Source of the DNA: Neoroseomonas marina
GTDB lineage: Bacteria; Pseudomonadota; Alphaproteobacteria; Acetobacterales; Acetobacteraceae
Length of the DNA stretch: 64,000 nt
NCBI RefSeq assembly: GCF_012927745.1
Contig: NZ_JABBKX010000003.1
Coordinates: 62,001 to 126,000, forward strand
Direction: 5' to 3'
Every line of letters begins with the position of its first letter. The first letter of the stretch is position 1. Below, in pieces: positions 7,466 to 15,760 of this stretch. The notes beneath the pieces are model-generated. The model had not been told where the DNA came from. It was given only the letters and a program-made list of their open reading frames with translations, and made no database searches. A program made the position numbers and the translations under genes.

Positions 7466-10059
7466 GCCGCCTGGCCGAGCGCGCCCAGGATCTTCCCGAG
7501 GCGCGCATTCTGCGCCACGTCGACCTCCTGCCCGCCCGGCGCGGTAACGTTCTCCTCCGCGAGGCGCGAGAAGGCGCTGATCCAGTCGACGTGAAACTGC
7601 TTGTCGTAGGGTTCGGGCTGCGCACCGAGATGCGGCATCCCGTTCACTGGCGGCCGCGGCGCGAAGATCGGGCGGTCGGTGCGCCCGGCACGCGGGCGCT
7701 GGTCCGCAGGCATGTCCGCATAGCCCAGCGTGTGCACGTAGCGATTCACCAGGCCCTCCGCGACCATGACGGGCTTGGAGGCGCTCTCGCTGAGCTTCTG
7801 GCGATAGGAGGCCGCTTCCCGCAGGCGCTGGGCGATGCGCGCCGACAGACCGGTGCGCCGCGCGCCCGCGCCGAGCTGCGCGACCAGCGCCGTGGCGGCA
7901 TCGCGCGGCAGCTTCAGTTGCTCCGCCGTCTCGGGTTCCGCCGCGGCGCGGTGCATCTTCTCCATCCACTCCGCGACGGCCATGTCGGCATAGCGTTCGA
8001 AGGCGTCGCGCGCGCGGTGCTCGCCCTGCGCGGCTGGCGCCACCAGGTCGCCGAGCTCGGCGAGGTAGTCCTCCTCCCCGGCGCGGGCGCCGACGGGAGC
8101 CTCCTCGGCCGGTTCGGTCTGCATGCGCCACCAGGCGGAGGTCAGTTCCTCCGGCGTCACCTGCAGGCTGCGGATCAGCCGCCCGAAGGCCTGAGCGGTC
8201 GCGCAGGCGACGAGGGCCCGGCTGACCACCCGTGCCTCCTCCCGCCGCTTGGCGAGTTCCGCCTGCAGGTCCCCCGAATGCCAATAGGGCGCGAGACGCC
8301 CGGCCATGTCCGTCCGCAGCGCCTCGAGCCGCGCGGCGATCTGGGTGCGCTTGATGGCGGGATCGCAGACCGGGCGGAGGCTTTCGGCAAGGAAGGAGAT
8401 GCCGCCGTCGTTCAGCGTCATCGCCGCATCCCAGGCACGCTCGGCATCGGCGAAGTGGCGGCGGCAATCGTCGTTGGAGACGAACTCCTCGCGCAGCCGG
8501 GCGATGCGCGCGGCCTCCGACGCGCGCGGCGCGGCCTCACGGCCATGCTCGTCGTAGTCGAGGATGTGCTTCGCCGCGACGTTGGGATTGCGCAGCCAGT
8601 AGGTATTGTCGAAGGGCCTTCCGGCCGCCCAGTTGCGCGGCCAGTCGTATTCCTTGCCGAAGAAGTCGAGCAGCGAGGCGTTGAGCCGGATGGTCCAGCG
8701 GCTGCCGGTGCCCTCCGTTGCGCCCTTCTTTTCCTCGAACTCCGTGTCGAACTTCGTCAGCACCAGGAACAGCGCATTGCGGTGCCGCGCCCGCTCCTCC
8801 GGCGTCACGCCGAGCGTGCCGTCCACCCAATCCTTGATCATCCGCGGCAGGGTGCGGACTTCCTGGTTGGACGGGCCGATGCAGAGGAGCATGGAGGTGA
8901 TCTCCTGCTCCGCGCAGTAGCGCTGGTAGAGGTAGGCGACCTTGCCGCGCAGGAAGAGCCCCGGCAGCTTGCCGCGGTCCGCAAGGAACCGCCCCGGCTG
9001 CGTCAGCTTCTCGCGCGACCGCGCGCCGGGGAAGTCGAGCAGGTCGGTGACCTCGAAGAAGTCCCAGGGCTTGTCGCGCAGCGCGATGGTCAATTCGGCG
9101 ACCAGCGCGGCGAGCGCGGCACGCGGCAGCATCGCCTGGCGGCCGGACCGCGTCCGCACCGCGAGCTTCCCGTCCGCCGGATCGCCGAGCATGCCGAGCG
9201 TGCGGACGTCGATGATCGAGGTCTCGCGTGGCGAGAGGGCTTCCAGCGGTGCAAAGGCCTCGTCGGGGAAGTCGAGGGCGGCAAGCGCCGTCAGCAATTC
9301 GCGCGCAGCCGAGGTGAAGGCCTCATGCCCGTTCCACAGGATCGAGAAGAAGGCCGCCCGCTCCGCGACCGGCAGGCGCGGCGCGATGGACGCCGCCTGC
9401 GCCCAGAAGGCGGACCCCAGGCCGGGCACCAGCGGATGGCCGCGGAACAGGCCTTCGAAATACTCGCGCAGGTCGTCGACGTCGTCCTCGGTCAGGCGGT
9501 CGATCGCCTCCCCACCCGCGCGCCCGGCGAAGCGCGCGCAGTGCGACTGCACGAGTTCCGGGGAGGGAATGTCGACCTCGGCCGGATCGAAATCCTCGAG
9601 GAAGGTGTTGCCGAGGATCTTGATGACGTCGGTCTGCGACAGCAGCCGCAGCGCGACGGGATTGCCGGGCAGCGTGGACGGCGGGCGCAGCGTGAAGCGG
9701 GTGACGAGGCCCGTCGCCTCCTGCCCGCCCTCGGGGTTGATGTCGCGCACGAAGTCCAGCGCGCGGCCCTCGAACATCGCCGTCACCGGCTCCTGCCCTC
9801 GCCGCGCCAGGGCCGAGATCAGGTAGGACTTGCCGGACTGGGACGGCCCGAACACCGCGACGCACATCGGCCGTTCGGCCGCGGCTTCCAGCTTGCGGGC
9901 GCGACGGGCGAACTTGCGGAAGTCGCGCGCGATGGCCTGCGCTTCCTCCCGCACCTGGGCGCGGTTGTCGGCAAGCCAGGCGACGGCCTCGGAAGCAGCC
10001 TCGGCGGTGCCGCGGGCGGAAGCGGCGAGCGCCGCGTCGTTGCTGGCGTCGAGCCTCAT
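7462..10059 (-). CDS. srfC: SrfC-family P-loop (GTPase-like) virulence-factor homologue
   Basis: 865 aa, the usual size of SrfC/Virul_Fac family proteins. A helical lead (~20-65) precedes a P-loop GPSQSGKS (71-78). A G3-like DFPG lies at 342-345 and a G4-like TKFD at 435-438, so the fold looks like a large, dynamin-like or TRAFAC-type GTPase with long insertions; nucleotide specificity is unproven. No signal peptide or clear membrane segment: cytoplasmic. Its ATG overlaps the SrfB stop (ATGA), consistent with the fixed srfB-srfC order known from the Salmonella srfABC locus. SrfABC is described as a virulence/cytotoxin locus in enteric bacteria, but its mechanism is unclear. Confidence 0.88.
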   Translation of the reverse strand: MRLDASNDAALAASARGTAEAASEAVAWLADNRAQVREEAQAIARDFRKFARRARKLEAAAERPMCVAVFGPSQSGKSYLISALARRGQEPVTAMFEGRALDFVRDINPEGGQEATGLVTRFTLRPPSTLPGNPVALRLLSQTDVIKILGNTFLEDFDPAEVDIPSPELVQSHCARFAGRAGGEAIDRLTEDDVDDLREYFEGLFRGHPLVPGLGSAFWAQAASIAPRLPVAERAAFFSILWNGHEAFTSAARELLTALAALDFPDEAFAPLEALSPRETSIIDVRTLGMLGDPADGKLAVRTRSGRQAMLPRAALAALVAELTIALRDKPWDFFEVTDLLDFPGARSREKLTQPGRFLADRGKLPGLFLRGKVAYLYQRYCAEQEITSMLLCIGPSNQEVRTLPRMIKDWVDGTLGVTPEERARHRNALFLVLTKFDTEFEEKKGATEGTGSRWTIRLNASLLDFFGKEYDWPRNWAAGRPFDNTYWLRNPNVAAKHILDYDEHGREAAPRASEAARIARLREEFVSNDDCRRHFADAERAWDAAMTLNDGGISFLAESLRPVCDPAIKRTQIAARLEALRTDMAGRLAPYWHSGDLQAELAKRREEARVVSRALVACATAQAFGRLIRSLQVTPEELTSAWWRMQTEPAEEAPVGARAGEEDYLAELGDLVAPAAQGEHRARDAFERYADMAVAEWMEKMHRAAAEPETAEQLKLPRDAATALVAQLGAGARRTGLSARIAQRLREAASYRQKLSESASKPVMVAEGLVNRYVHTLGYADMPADQRPRAGRTDRPIFAPRPPVNGMPHLGAQPEPYDKQFHVDWISAFSRLAEENVTAPGGQEVDVAQNARLGKILGALGQAA

Positions 10060-13025
10060 GCCAGCCCCACCACGCCGGTGTCGCGCCAGTAGCCTGCCTC
10101 GGACTTCATCGTCTGCAGCCTGATCTCCACATCGGTGCGGCGCAGCGCGGTGCCTTCCGAATCCTCGATCTCCTCGACGCGGAAATCCTCGCGCTTCTCC
10201 TCCTGGCCCGGCGCGTCCGGGTCCATGTCGGCACGGCGGATCTTCACCCGAAGCGGCAGGGCCATGCGAGGAACGCTTTCAGGGTTGGCGAATTCCAGGG
10301 CGTAGAGCGGCGTCGCCGGCCAGCGCTCGATCGGCAGTTGCCGGAAGCCGAGGAAGGTCGGCGCGGCGAAGGTCATGGTGAACTCCACGCCATCCCCGGG
10401 GTTCGGCCGCTTCTCGAGGTCCACCTCCGACAGCAGCACGCCCTGTTCGCGGATCTGGCCGGAGATCTCCATCCGCCCGATGAAGCGCGCGGTGGATTTC
10501 ATCGCCAGTTGCGAGGTCCGCATCAGGAAGGATTCAAGCCGCCCTTCCGCCAGCGCGCAGAGCATCGCGCCGACCGCGGCACTGGTCTTGGGATCCTCGA
10601 TCCGCGCATTGGCGTCACGGAAGGGATACCAACCGCCGACGGCGTAGCGATGCATGCCGATCATGCGGTGCGGCGGCACTGGGGACTTCGCCAGCACGAT
10701 GTCCGTCACCGCCCGCAACCGCGACGGCCGGCCCGAGAGCAGCAGCACGTCGCAATCGTAGTGCCACACGACCTCGCAGAGGTCGGCCAGCACCGGGCCG
10801 AGCGTCGCCTGGATCACCGCCTCGACGCGGCGCACATCGGCCGAGACCTCGACGTCAGCGATCGAGAAGCCATGTGCCCCGGCCTGGCGCGCTGCGGTCT
10901 CGAAGAAGGCGACCGCGCGGGGATTGGCCGGCTGCGGTTCCGCATCCAGAACCGCGCGGATGGTCGAGCGGAACACCTCGCCCATCTGGCGGCCTTCGAT
11001 GCGCTCATAGGCGTGCAGCACGCCGAGGCCGACGGGTTCCAGCACCTGGCCAACGAATTGGCGGCGCAGGTGGCGTTCCACCTCCGACTGCCCGCCGCGA
11101 TCCCCGCCCAACGTCTGGCGCAGGAAGGCGTTCGGATCGCTCATCCCCGCCGCGCGCAGCGTGTCGGCGACCTGCGGCAGCACGAGGTGCGTGATGAGCC
11201 CTTCCAGCACCTCGTCGCCCGCGATCTTGAAGCCTTCGCGGAATTCCTGGCGCGGGACGATGGTGTCGCGGTTCTCGACCGACCAGGTCACGACCATCAG
11301 GTCCGTGGTGCCGCCGCCGATGTCGATCGACGCGACGCGCAGGCACGGGTTCGGCCCGCGCTCCGGCCGGACGCGACCGGCAAGCTCGAACATGCCCTGC
11401 GCATCGCCCTGCAGGCGCTGGGTGATCTCGGTATAGAGCCAGACCACCTGCGTCGCGGTCGCCTCGTCGAGGTTCAGCAGCACGCGCGGTTCGGGCGGCG
11501 CGGTTGGCCCGGCCTCGGTCCAGCCGAGCAGGTCCCAAGCGAGCTTGATCGCGCCCTCGGCCCGTTCGCGCAGGATCTTCTGCTCGGCGAGCGGCATGGC
11601 CGGCGGCAGGGTGAGGATCACGCGGCGCAACCGCCGCGGTACGTCGGCGAAGCGGCGCGCGGCGCGCGTCGCCGGCGCGTTGATCTGGCTCACCGCCTGC
11701 ATCAGCAACTCGGTCAGCAGGAAGGTGAACATGGATGACCGCGAGAAGCGCGCCCGCACCGCCGGCTGCCCGCGGCCGCGCAGCATGCGCAGCGCCTCGC
11801 CCGTCTCGGTCACATGCGCCATGAAGGGGCCCGACACCGGCGGTTCCGTCGTCACGCCGTCGGACGCCCGCCCATTGAACCGCCAGCCCTGCACATTCGG
11901 GCGCCGGTCCCACAGGTACCGCTTAGGGCTCGAAATCCCCGTCGCGCCCTCATTGCCCTGCGTCGCGGCGGCGAGGCGCATCGCCTCCGGCCCGACGCGC
12001 ACCGGCGACGGCCAGCGGAAGGCATTCGCGCGCCCCGACCGGCGGGAAATCGCATCGCGCCCGAAGGAGCCGACGGCGAATTCCACCCGGCTCTCGAAGG
12101 GCCGCGCATAGGTCTGCTCGGGCCGCGACAGGTCACGCAGCGCCAGCACCTGGGAATTGTTCAGCGACGGCGCGTCCTGGCTCTCCTCCACCAGCACGCC
12201 ACAGGTGCGCGAATTGCCGATGTCGAGAACCAGGTCGACATTGATCGGCGCATAGCCACGGTTGTCCGAGACGACGTCGACCAGCCGCACCCGCGGCAGG
12301 ATGCCGATCCCCTCGAGCAGCCCCAGGAAGCCCAGGTAACGGGCCCAGTGCTCGCAGGCATGGGGGAAGTCCTCGGGCCGCAGCGGCCGCCCGCCGCGCT
12401 GCGCCTGGCGCAGTTCGCGGAAGCCTTCCTCGAGCCACTGCCCGACCCAGGCCTCGTTCAGGAACCAGGCGTTCTCGGCATGGCTGAAGACTGGGGCGAA
12501 TTCCTGCTGCCGCGCGCTGTCCTCCGGCGCCGGGGCGACATAGGGCCGTTCCGGCGTGCGCGGCATCAGCGCGGTGTCGATCGCCAACACGAGCCGGTGC
12601 GACCGCCCGTCCGGGTCGCGGACCGGCTTCTCGGCGACATAGGCGCGGGCCCAGTTGGACGGGCCGCGGTCATAGACTTCCTTCCCGTCCGCGCCGCGGG
12701 CATGGACGCGGAAATAGGGCAGCGGCACCCATTTGTTCAGGAAGGGCTCCAGCGCCTGGGCGCGGGAGATGGCGTAGGTCTCCTCCGGCGGCGGCACCTG
12801 GCGCGTCACGGGATCGGCGAGGTTGCCGTCCTCGTCCTGTTCCAGCACCCGCAGGATCGCGGGCGACTTGCCCTCGTGGTCCACCTGCTCGCGCAGCTGT
12901 TCTTCCCAGAAGGTGCGGGACCCGCGCGGCAGCCGGTCGATGTCGAAGTCGATGTCGAGGAACTGGATGCCCGAGGAAGGCACCAGGCTGATCAGGCCGG
13001 CGGTGGTCGTGCTGCTCATGGACAT
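10056..13025 (-). CDS. srfB: SrfB-family actin/Hsp70-fold ATPase
   Basis: 989 aa, full family length. After ~260 residues of N-terminal domain the actin/Hsp70-type nucleotide-binding fold appears: phosphate-1 motif LVLDIGNSRTCGVLVE at ~265-280 and phosphate-2 motif IDIGGGTTDLMVV at ~567-579, with LLLSGRPSRLRAV near ~775 resembling the adenosine motif. It lacks a DnaK peptide-binding domain. Cytoplasmic by sequence. It directly precedes and overlaps srfC by 4 nt, and follows the third membrane-anchored paralogue by 103 nt. Family role: SrfB, encoded with SrfA and SrfC in Salmonella; biochemical activity not established. Likely an ATP-driven clamp or scaffold for the membrane proteins of the cluster (inference). 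Confidence 0.9.
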   Translation of the reverse strand: MSMSSTTTAGLISLVPSSGIQFLDIDFDIDRLPRGSRTFWEEQLREQVDHEGKSPAILRVLEQDEDGNLADPVTRQVPPPEETYAISRAQALEPFLNKWVPLPYFRVHARGADGKEVYDRGPSNWARAYVAEKPVRDPDGRSHRLVLAIDTALMPRTPERPYVAPAPEDSARQQEFAPVFSHAENAWFLNEAWVGQWLEEGFRELRQAQRGGRPLRPEDFPHACEHWARYLGFLGLLEGIGILPRVRLVDVVSDNRGYAPINVDLVLDIGNSRTCGVLVEESQDAPSLNNSQVLALRDLSRPEQTYARPFESRVEFAVGSFGRDAISRRSGRANAFRWPSPVRVGPEAMRLAAATQGNEGATGISSPKRYLWDRRPNVQGWRFNGRASDGVTTEPPVSGPFMAHVTETGEALRMLRGRGQPAVRARFSRSSMFTFLLTELLMQAVSQINAPATRAARRFADVPRRLRRVILTLPPAMPLAEQKILRERAEGAIKLAWDLLGWTEAGPTAPPEPRVLLNLDEATATQVVWLYTEITQRLQGDAQGMFELAGRVRPERGPNPCLRVASIDIGGGTTDLMVVTWSVENRDTIVPRQEFREGFKIAGDEVLEGLITHLVLPQVADTLRAAGMSDPNAFLRQTLGGDRGGQSEVERHLRRQFVGQVLEPVGLGVLHAYERIEGRQMGEVFRSTIRAVLDAEPQPANPRAVAFFETAARQAGAHGFSIADVEVSADVRRVEAVIQATLGPVLADLCEVVWHYDCDVLLLSGRPSRLRAVTDIVLAKSPVPPHRMIGMHRYAVGGWYPFRDANARIEDPKTSAAVGAMLCALAEGRLESFLMRTSQLAMKSTARFIGRMEISGQIREQGVLLSEVDLEKRPNPGDGVEFTMTFAAPTFLGFRQLPIERWPATPLYALEFANPESVPRMALPLRVKIRRADMDPDAPGQEEKREDFRVEEIEDSEGTALRRTDVEIRLQTMKSEAGYWRDTGVVGLA

Positions 13026-13062
13026 GGCTATCCTTGCCGCGGAGTGTGCCGCAGCGCAGCGC

Positions 13063-13111
13063 AGCGCGCCAATCCGGCGTTGCGCGCCCCTGCGCGCACC
13101 AATCCAACGTT
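13063..13111. repeat. Two imperfect direct repeats upstream of srfB
   Basis: In the 103-nt gap between the third paralogue and srfB, the pattern GCGC-x-CCAATCC-xx-CGTT occurs twice with a period of 30 bases (AATCC at 13071 and 13101). The copies differ at a few positions. They could be operator half-sites for an internal promoter of srfB or a leftover of a small duplication. Support is only the sequence match. Confidence 0.35.
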
Positions 13112-13128
13112 CTCGCTCCGGTGCCGCA

Positions 13129-14319
13129 TCAATGCACCGGGCAGTTCAGGCGATACCGCCAGCGGGTGTTCGCGAAGGGGCCGATGACGACCACCTCCAC
13201 CACGTAGTCGCCGCCCTGGGGCTGCCAGTTGAAGCCGATCCGCCCGCGGCCGCTGACCATGCCCGGCGTGCGCGCCAGCACCCGGCCGCGATAGCGGACC
13301 TCGATGCTGTCGGGCACGGTCTGGGTGTCGTAATCGACCGTGACCGGGCCCGCGTTGGGACCGAGGAAGTGCCGCGTGCGCGTCTCGCCGGCGCCGCCCG
13401 ACTGGGTGTCGACGTTGCAGGGCTCCGTCCCCGGCGGCGGGGTCGGCGGCGGCTGCGGCGGCTCGGGCGGCGGCGGCGGGGGTTCCGGCGGCGGGGGCGG
13501 CAGGGGCTCCTCGGGCCGCGGCGGCGGCTGGGGCTGGGGTTCCGGCGGACGCGGCGGCGGGGGCTCGGGGGCGCGCGGGATCGGACAGGCCAGGCGCCGG
13601 CGGCCGAGTTCCTCCTCGAGCCGCGCGAGCTCGGTCCGCAGGTCGCGCTCGCCGCGTTCGGTCTCGACGAGGCGGGCCAGGGCCTCGAGATCGCCCTGCG
13701 CCGCGACGCAGGCGGCCTGCGGCGGCGTCAGGAAGCGCCAGGCGAGCAACGGCCCCAGCAGCCCGGCGAGCAGCGCCAGCAGCGCCAATGCCCCGAGCGT
13801 CAGCGCCCAGACCCCCCAGGGCTTCCGCGGCGCCGGCGCCCAGTGCACGCCGTCATCGAACCGCGCGAGCAGCCCGAGCGCGCCCGGCGAGGCCGCCCCG
13901 ACATGCCCCCAACCCGCGAGCACCGGCCGCCCGTCGACGGCAAAGACCATGTCGAAGGAGGGGATTTCCGCGATCGCCGGCCACAGCCGCGCGAGAACGC
14001 CGCCCCCGCTCGCGCCCTGGCGCTCGGCCTCGCGCCGCAGGTCGGACAGGATGCGCCCGGCCTCGGCCGTCAGCGCGGCGCGGGACGCAGCGTCGATATC
14101 GGCATAGCGCGCCATGCGCGCGCCCTCGGCGCCCCAGGCGATGCCGCCATCCTCGGGCACCGGCTGCGCGAAGAGTGCGGCATGGGCGGGCGAGATCCGC
14201 CCGGCCTCAGCCTGGAGAGCAGCGTAGGCCTCGGCCAGCGGCATCGGCAGCAGCGGGCGGAGATCCTGCTGGCGCGTGGCGATGAGGCGAATCATGGCCG
14301 ACCGCTCCGATTCAGACAT
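13129..14319 (-). CDS. SrfA-like membrane-anchored protein, paralogue 3 (beta-rich C-domain)
   Basis: 396 aa. N-domain (~1-160) shared with the next two upstream genes: HAALFAQPVPEDGGIAW at 46-62 and DGRPVLAGWGHV at 129-140 align with their counterparts. TM helix ~168-195, a charged coiled-coil-like stretch ~205-245, a very Pro-rich arm ~250-300, then a ~95-residue C-domain with predicted beta strands and Cys at 301 and near the end. C-domain not recognised. By analogy with Salmonella SrfA, placed next to SrfB/SrfC, these paralogues may be the SrfA component. The start at 14319 lies inside a 77-bp tandem duplication that also supplies a second, out-of-frame copy of the same start. Confidence 0.82.
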   Translation of the reverse strand: MSESERSAMIRLIATRQQDLRPLLPMPLAEAYAALQAEAGRISPAHAALFAQPVPEDGGIAWGAEGARMARYADIDAASRAALTAEAGRILSDLRREAERQGASGGGVLARLWPAIAEIPSFDMVFAVDGRPVLAGWGHVGAASPGALGLLARFDDGVHWAPAPRKPWGVWALTLGALALLALLAGLLGPLLAWRFLTPPQAACVAAQGDLEALARLVETERGERDLRTELARLEEELGRRRLACPIPRAPEPPPPRPPEPQPQPPPRPEEPLPPPPPEPPPPPPEPPQPPPTPPPGTEPCNVDTQSGGAGETRTRHFLGPNAGPVTVDYDTQTVPDSIEVRYRGRVLARTPGMVSGRGRIGFNWQPQGGDYVVEVVVIGPFANTRWRYRLNCPVH

Positions 14320-14444
14320 CCGGTGCTCGCCGGCCGCGCCGCCTGCGCCCTCCTGTCATCGGAGCGGATCATGGCCGACCGCTCCGATTCAGACATCCGG
14401 TGCTCGCCGGCCGCGCCGCCTGCGCCCTCCTGTCGTCGGAGCGG
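14291..14444. repeat. 77-bp tandem duplication spanning a translation start
   Basis: Two head-to-tail copies, 14291-14367 and 14368-14444, identical except for one base (A at 14358, G at 14435). A third copy starts at 14445 but diverges after 8 bases. The unit contains the ATG, first codons and an AGGAGG-containing leader of the gene that starts at 14319. The upstream copy therefore holds a duplicate start at 14396. Because 77 is not a multiple of three, that start reads a different frame and ends at 14292 (34 codons), overlapping the true start. Confidence 0.95.
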
Positions 14445-14445
14445 A

Positions 14446-15738
14446 TCATGGCACCGTGAACTCGCCGACGACCTGGTCGCGCACGCCCTGGCGCGCCGTG
14501 CCGGTAATGACGCGGTCGGGCTGCCCCTCCTGCCGGATCGTGACGCGGTAGGGGGTGGTGGGGCCGTCCGCGCGGTCGAAATAGTCGACCACGACGCGGT
14601 AGCGGCCGGGTGCGGGATTGTTCTCAAAGACCACGTTCTCGACCGGTGTGCGCGTCGTCGGCCCACCCGTCGCGTTGCGGTCGATGTCGAGCGCCCCGCC
14701 GCAGGCCGCGCGGTTGCGGAAGTCGATACGCTCCCCGCTCGGGCAGATCACCGCGAGGTCGAGGTCGTTGCGGTCGTCCCAGGCCAGGATCACCTGCGTC
14801 CGCCCACGCCGCGCGCCCTGGCGGTCGGCGCGTTCGACGTCGGCATTGCGCTGCGGCTCGGGCTGGGGCGGGGGCTGAGGCGGTTCAGGTGGACGCGGCG
14901 GCGGCTGTGGCCGCTCCGGCGGACGGGGTGGCTCGGGCGGGCGCGGCGGCGGCTCGGGGGCGCGGCAGAGCAGGCGGCGTTCGCCCGCCTCGGCGACGAT
15001 GCGGGCGAGTTCGGCGCGCAGCGCGCCTTCCCGCGCCTCCTCCTCCCGCAGGGCATCCAGCCGCGAGACCTGGCCCTCGGGTGCGATGCACTGCGCCTCG
15101 GGTGTGGCGAACCAGCCGAAGGGGTCCTTCCACAGGAGCCAGAACGCGAGCAGCAGCGCGAGCAGCACGAGCAGGAAGGCCAGCAGCCACGGCCAGACGC
15201 GCCGCGCCGCGATCGCGGCGGCCACCGGCGGCCCGACGATCGCCATCGGCGCGACCGGCGTCGGCACCATCCGCACGAGCAGTTCGCGCGCGGCCCCCGC
15301 GCCGGCGGCCGTGTGGCCCCAGGGGGCCAGCACCGGCACGCCACCCCGCACGCGGATCGCGGTCTGGTCCGGGATCTCGAGCGCCAGGCGCAGCAACTCG
15401 CCGAGGAACCGGTCGCCATCATTGGTCGAGGCGCGCAGCTTCTCCGCCGCTGCCTGGATCTCGGCGACCATCGGCATGAGCAGGCCCATCACGGCCTGCT
15501 GCGACGCGTGGTCGAGCTGCGGCAACGGCACCGCCTGGCCGGCGCCCGGCGCGTACCAATCGATGCTGCCCTTCTCGGGATCCGGGTTCGGCTCGGCGAA
15601 CAGCGCAGCGTGACGCGGGGAGAGCGCGCGCCGGAGATACTGCGTCAGCTGTTCCCAATGCTGCACCGAGAGCTGACCGCCGACGCCCTGCGCCAGCAGG
15701 TCCCGGTTCAGCGTGGTGGCGATCAGGCTGTCGTCCAC
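14446..15738 (-). CDS. SrfA-like membrane-anchored protein, paralogue 2 (DUF2135/YfaP-like C-domain)
   Basis: 430 aa. Shared N-domain ~1-160: HAALFAEPNPDPEKGSIDWY at 43-62 and GGVPVLAPWGH at 132-142. TM helix ~182-203; charged helical stretch ~220-258; Pro-rich arm ~260-297. The C-domain ~312-430 carries QVILAWDDRNDLDLAV and PSGERIDF, then GRYRVVVDYFDR, a pattern resembling the DUF2135/YfaP-type beta-sandwich (W-x-x-x-x-D-L-D-L with a later G-x-Y-x-V-x-V strand). So the cytoplasmic module is common to the three paralogues and the periplasmic module varies. Twenty-two nt after paralogue 1. The WYA signature is what I recall of SrfA proteins, but this is not certain. Confidence 0.82.
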   Translation of the reverse strand: MDDSLIATTLNRDLLAQGVGGQLSVQHWEQLTQYLRRALSPRHAALFAEPNPDPEKGSIDWYAPGAGQAVPLPQLDHASQQAVMGLLMPMVAEIQAAAEKLRASTNDGDRFLGELLRLALEIPDQTAIRVRGGVPVLAPWGHTAAGAGAARELLVRMVPTPVAPMAIVGPPVAAAIAARRVWPWLLAFLLVLLALLLAFWLLWKDPFGWFATPEAQCIAPEGQVSRLDALREEEAREGALRAELARIVAEAGERRLLCRAPEPPPRPPEPPRPPERPQPPPRPPEPPQPPPQPEPQRNADVERADRQGARRGRTQVILAWDDRNDLDLAVICPSGERIDFRNRAACGGALDIDRNATGGPTTRTPVENVVFENNPAPGRYRVVVDYFDRADGPTTPYRVTIRQEGQPDRVITGTARQGVRDQVVGEFTVP

Positions 15739-15760
15739 GGGGGCGTCCTGCCTTCCTCGC

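Noticed and set aside
6383..7625. Possible N-terminal extension of the vWA protein to 1046 aa
   Set aside because: The frame is open but covers the Sel1 protein gene in another frame, and a signal peptide with ATGA-coupled start is found at 6383.
10056..13025. DnaK-type chaperone
   Set aside because: Only the nucleotide-binding fold is shared; no peptide-binding domain and the N-terminal ~260 residues match SrfB organisation.
14292..14396. 34-codon frame starting in the upstream copy of the 77-bp duplication as a separate gene
   Set aside because: It is a by-product of the duplication, out of frame and with no sign of selection; treated as a possible leader peptide only in the findings.
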